Assembly: GCA_937892925.1 (NCBI GenBank)
Contig: CALBHX010000093.1
Span: 1-16,745 of the forward strand
DNA from: an uncultured Lentisphaeraceae bacterium
GTDB taxonomy: Bacteria > Verrucomicrobiota > Kiritimatiellia > RFP12 > DVOR01
Direction of reading: 5' to 3'
DNA: 16,745 nucleotides
Shown here: one piece after another, positions 15,887 through 16,745 of the stretch
How the letters are laid out: each line of letters starts with the position of its first letter
How positions within the stretch are numbered: the first letter of the stretch is position 1
Notes under the pieces: model-generated
Told to the model about the DNA's origin: nothing
Databases searched by the model: none
The model's input: only the letters and a program-made list of their open reading frames with translations
Program-made: the position numbers and the translations under genes

Positions 15887-16745
15887 ATTGGCATCTCCTC
15901 CAGTAAATTCATGACGGTATCCATTACAGTTTCATCAAGCAATCGCCCCGAAGGGAGGCATAACCCATGTTCAAATAATTCCTCGCCAACCCCAGTAAGC
16001 ACCTGCGGTGCTTCAGCAAATACTGGTTGCATGTGCATCGGTTTCCAAACAGGACGAGCCTCAATACCATATGCGGCTAATAGCTCCACCGCCTCAACAG
16101 GACTTCGTTTATCTAACATAACAACGGTTAACCAAAAATTGGGTACGCCGTATGTTGCGATGGGCATGGGAGTAATCCATGGATATCTTTGAAAACGTGT
16201 ATTCCACTTTTCCCAAACTCGACGTTTGTCATCAAGTGCATCTTTGAGATGCCAGAATTGTCCTAACCCAATAGCGGCCGGTACATTTCCAAGCCGCCCA
16301 TGACACCCCACTTCATAATGTTCATACCACAAAGTCGCTTCCCGCGCCTGTGAGGCCAACTTTCTACAATGACAAATTAGGTCCAAGTCATCAGAAAGCA
16401 ATAACCCGCCTCCGCCAGATGTAATAATCTTATTTCCATTCAAGGAATGAATAACTGCCCAAGCACCTTTCCCTGCCGGACGACCACGATACGTAGCACC
16501 TAGCGATTCCGCCGCATCCACGATCAGCGGCACATGAAAACGAGCACAGACGGCACTCAATGCATCGATATCACAGCTCTGCCCATAAAGATCCGTTACG
16601 ATCATCGCTCGGGCATTTGGAAATCGTGTCAAGGCAATTTCCGCTAATGTAGGATCCATGTTCCACGTTGTAGGCGACGCATCGACAAAAACAGGCTGAG
16701 CCCCCAGAGAAACAAAAGGCGCAACCGAGGCAATAAACGTTACAT
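15883..16745 (-). CDS. DegT/DnrJ/EryC1/StrS-family sugar aminotransferase (5' end beyond window)
   Basis: This PLP-dependent aminotransferase adds an amino group to a 4-keto nucleotide sugar for surface glycans. The 286 visible codons run from the right edge (VTFIASVAPFVSLGAQPVFVD) to TGA at 15885-15883; the N-terminal quarter is missing. Visible motifs are VDAAESLGATYRG (75-87 of the visible part), the PLP lysine in SLNGNKIITSGGGG (Lys105, codon 16431-16429), and the C-terminal RPVWKPMHMQPVF and LCLPSG blocks. SLNGNKIITSGGG is closest in feel to PglE/EpsN-type enzymes of UDP-bacillosamine-like pathways, but the exact sugar cannot be told. It overlaps the next gene by 4 bp. An in-frame ATG at 16659 is internal, because the family sequence clearly continues upstream of it. 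Confidence 0.92.
   Translation of the reverse strand, partial: VTFIASVAPFVSLGAQPVFVDASPTTWNMDPTLAEIALTRFPNARAMIVTDLYGQSCDIDALSAVCARFHVPLIVDAAESLGATYRGRPAGKGAWAVIHSLNGNKIITSGGGGLLLSDDLDLICHCRKLASQAREATLWYEHYEVGCHGRLGNVPAAIGLGQFWHLKDALDDKRRVWEKWNTRFQRYPWITPMPIATYGVPNFWLTVVMLDKRSPVEAVELLAAYGIEARPVWKPMHMQPVFAEAPQVLTGVGEELFEHGLCLPSGRLLDETVMDTVMNLLEEMPI

Noticed and set aside
16573..16659. ATG at 16659 as the true start of the aminotransferase
   Set aside because: The frame stays open to the window edge, and the upstream codons encode the conserved family stretch TFIASVAPFVSLGAQPVFVD, so the start lies outside the window.

Overview
The window is bacterial chromosomal DNA with ten protein genes, one of them cut by the right edge. 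Coding regions are of moderate GC; the two long gene-poor stretches (about 1-900 and 7,700-8,340) look clearly AT-richer. The gene set is a long single-chain PurL, a carboxynorspermidine decarboxylase (NspC), a ClpC-type ATPase, an M3 oligopeptidase A and a WecA-type transferase. This points to a diderm bacterium. A member of the PVC/Kiritimatiellota-Verrucomicrobiota area is my guess, but it rests on general impression and is low-confidence.

Layout. (1) 1-927: no convincing gene. It holds an AT-rich inverted repeat, three 22/23-bp repeats with core GGGGCGAGTTT, a 50-codon reading-frame remnant on the minus strand, and a candidate purL promoter. (2) 928-7275, plus strand: purL, a LysM/TPR lipoprotein, a 92-residue single-TM protein, and nspC. 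Gaps are 63 bp and 13 bp, and the last pair overlaps by 4 bp (ATGA), so this is probably one transcript. (3) 7276-7365: a hairpin terminator between the convergent nspC and csoR-like genes. (4) 7366-7644, minus strand: a CsoR/RcnR/FrmR-family regulator that lacks the usual second and third metal ligands. (5) 7645-8411: no gene; it carries the regulator's candidate promoter and dyad, a few short palindromes, and a good sigma70-type promoter for clpC. (6) 8412-11030, plus strand: clpC, followed by a strong intrinsic terminator. (7) 16745-11128, minus strand: DegT-family aminotransferase (partial), a WecA-type sugar-phosphate transferase fused to a CapD/FlaA1-like N-terminal module, oligopeptidase A, and a YgjP-type metallopeptidase. 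All four lie in one direction with gaps of -4, 38 and 47 bp.

How the genes fit together. The right-hand unit looks like the end of a surface-polysaccharide locus (nucleotide-sugar aminotransferase plus lipid-carrier sugar transferase) running into two peptidase genes. The left-hand unit joins purine synthesis, an envelope lipoprotein and polyamine synthesis. ClpC stands alone with its own promoter and terminator.

The most interesting points are: the transferase/CapD-N fusion; nine-G homopolymer tracts inside both that gene and clpC, which could allow phase-variable frameshifting; the CsoR-family protein without its metal site; the unknown TM protein translationally coupled to nspC; and a shared TTTTTGATA(A/G)AAT promoter element before purL and clpC. 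I did not find a clearly new multi-gene defence or mobile system.
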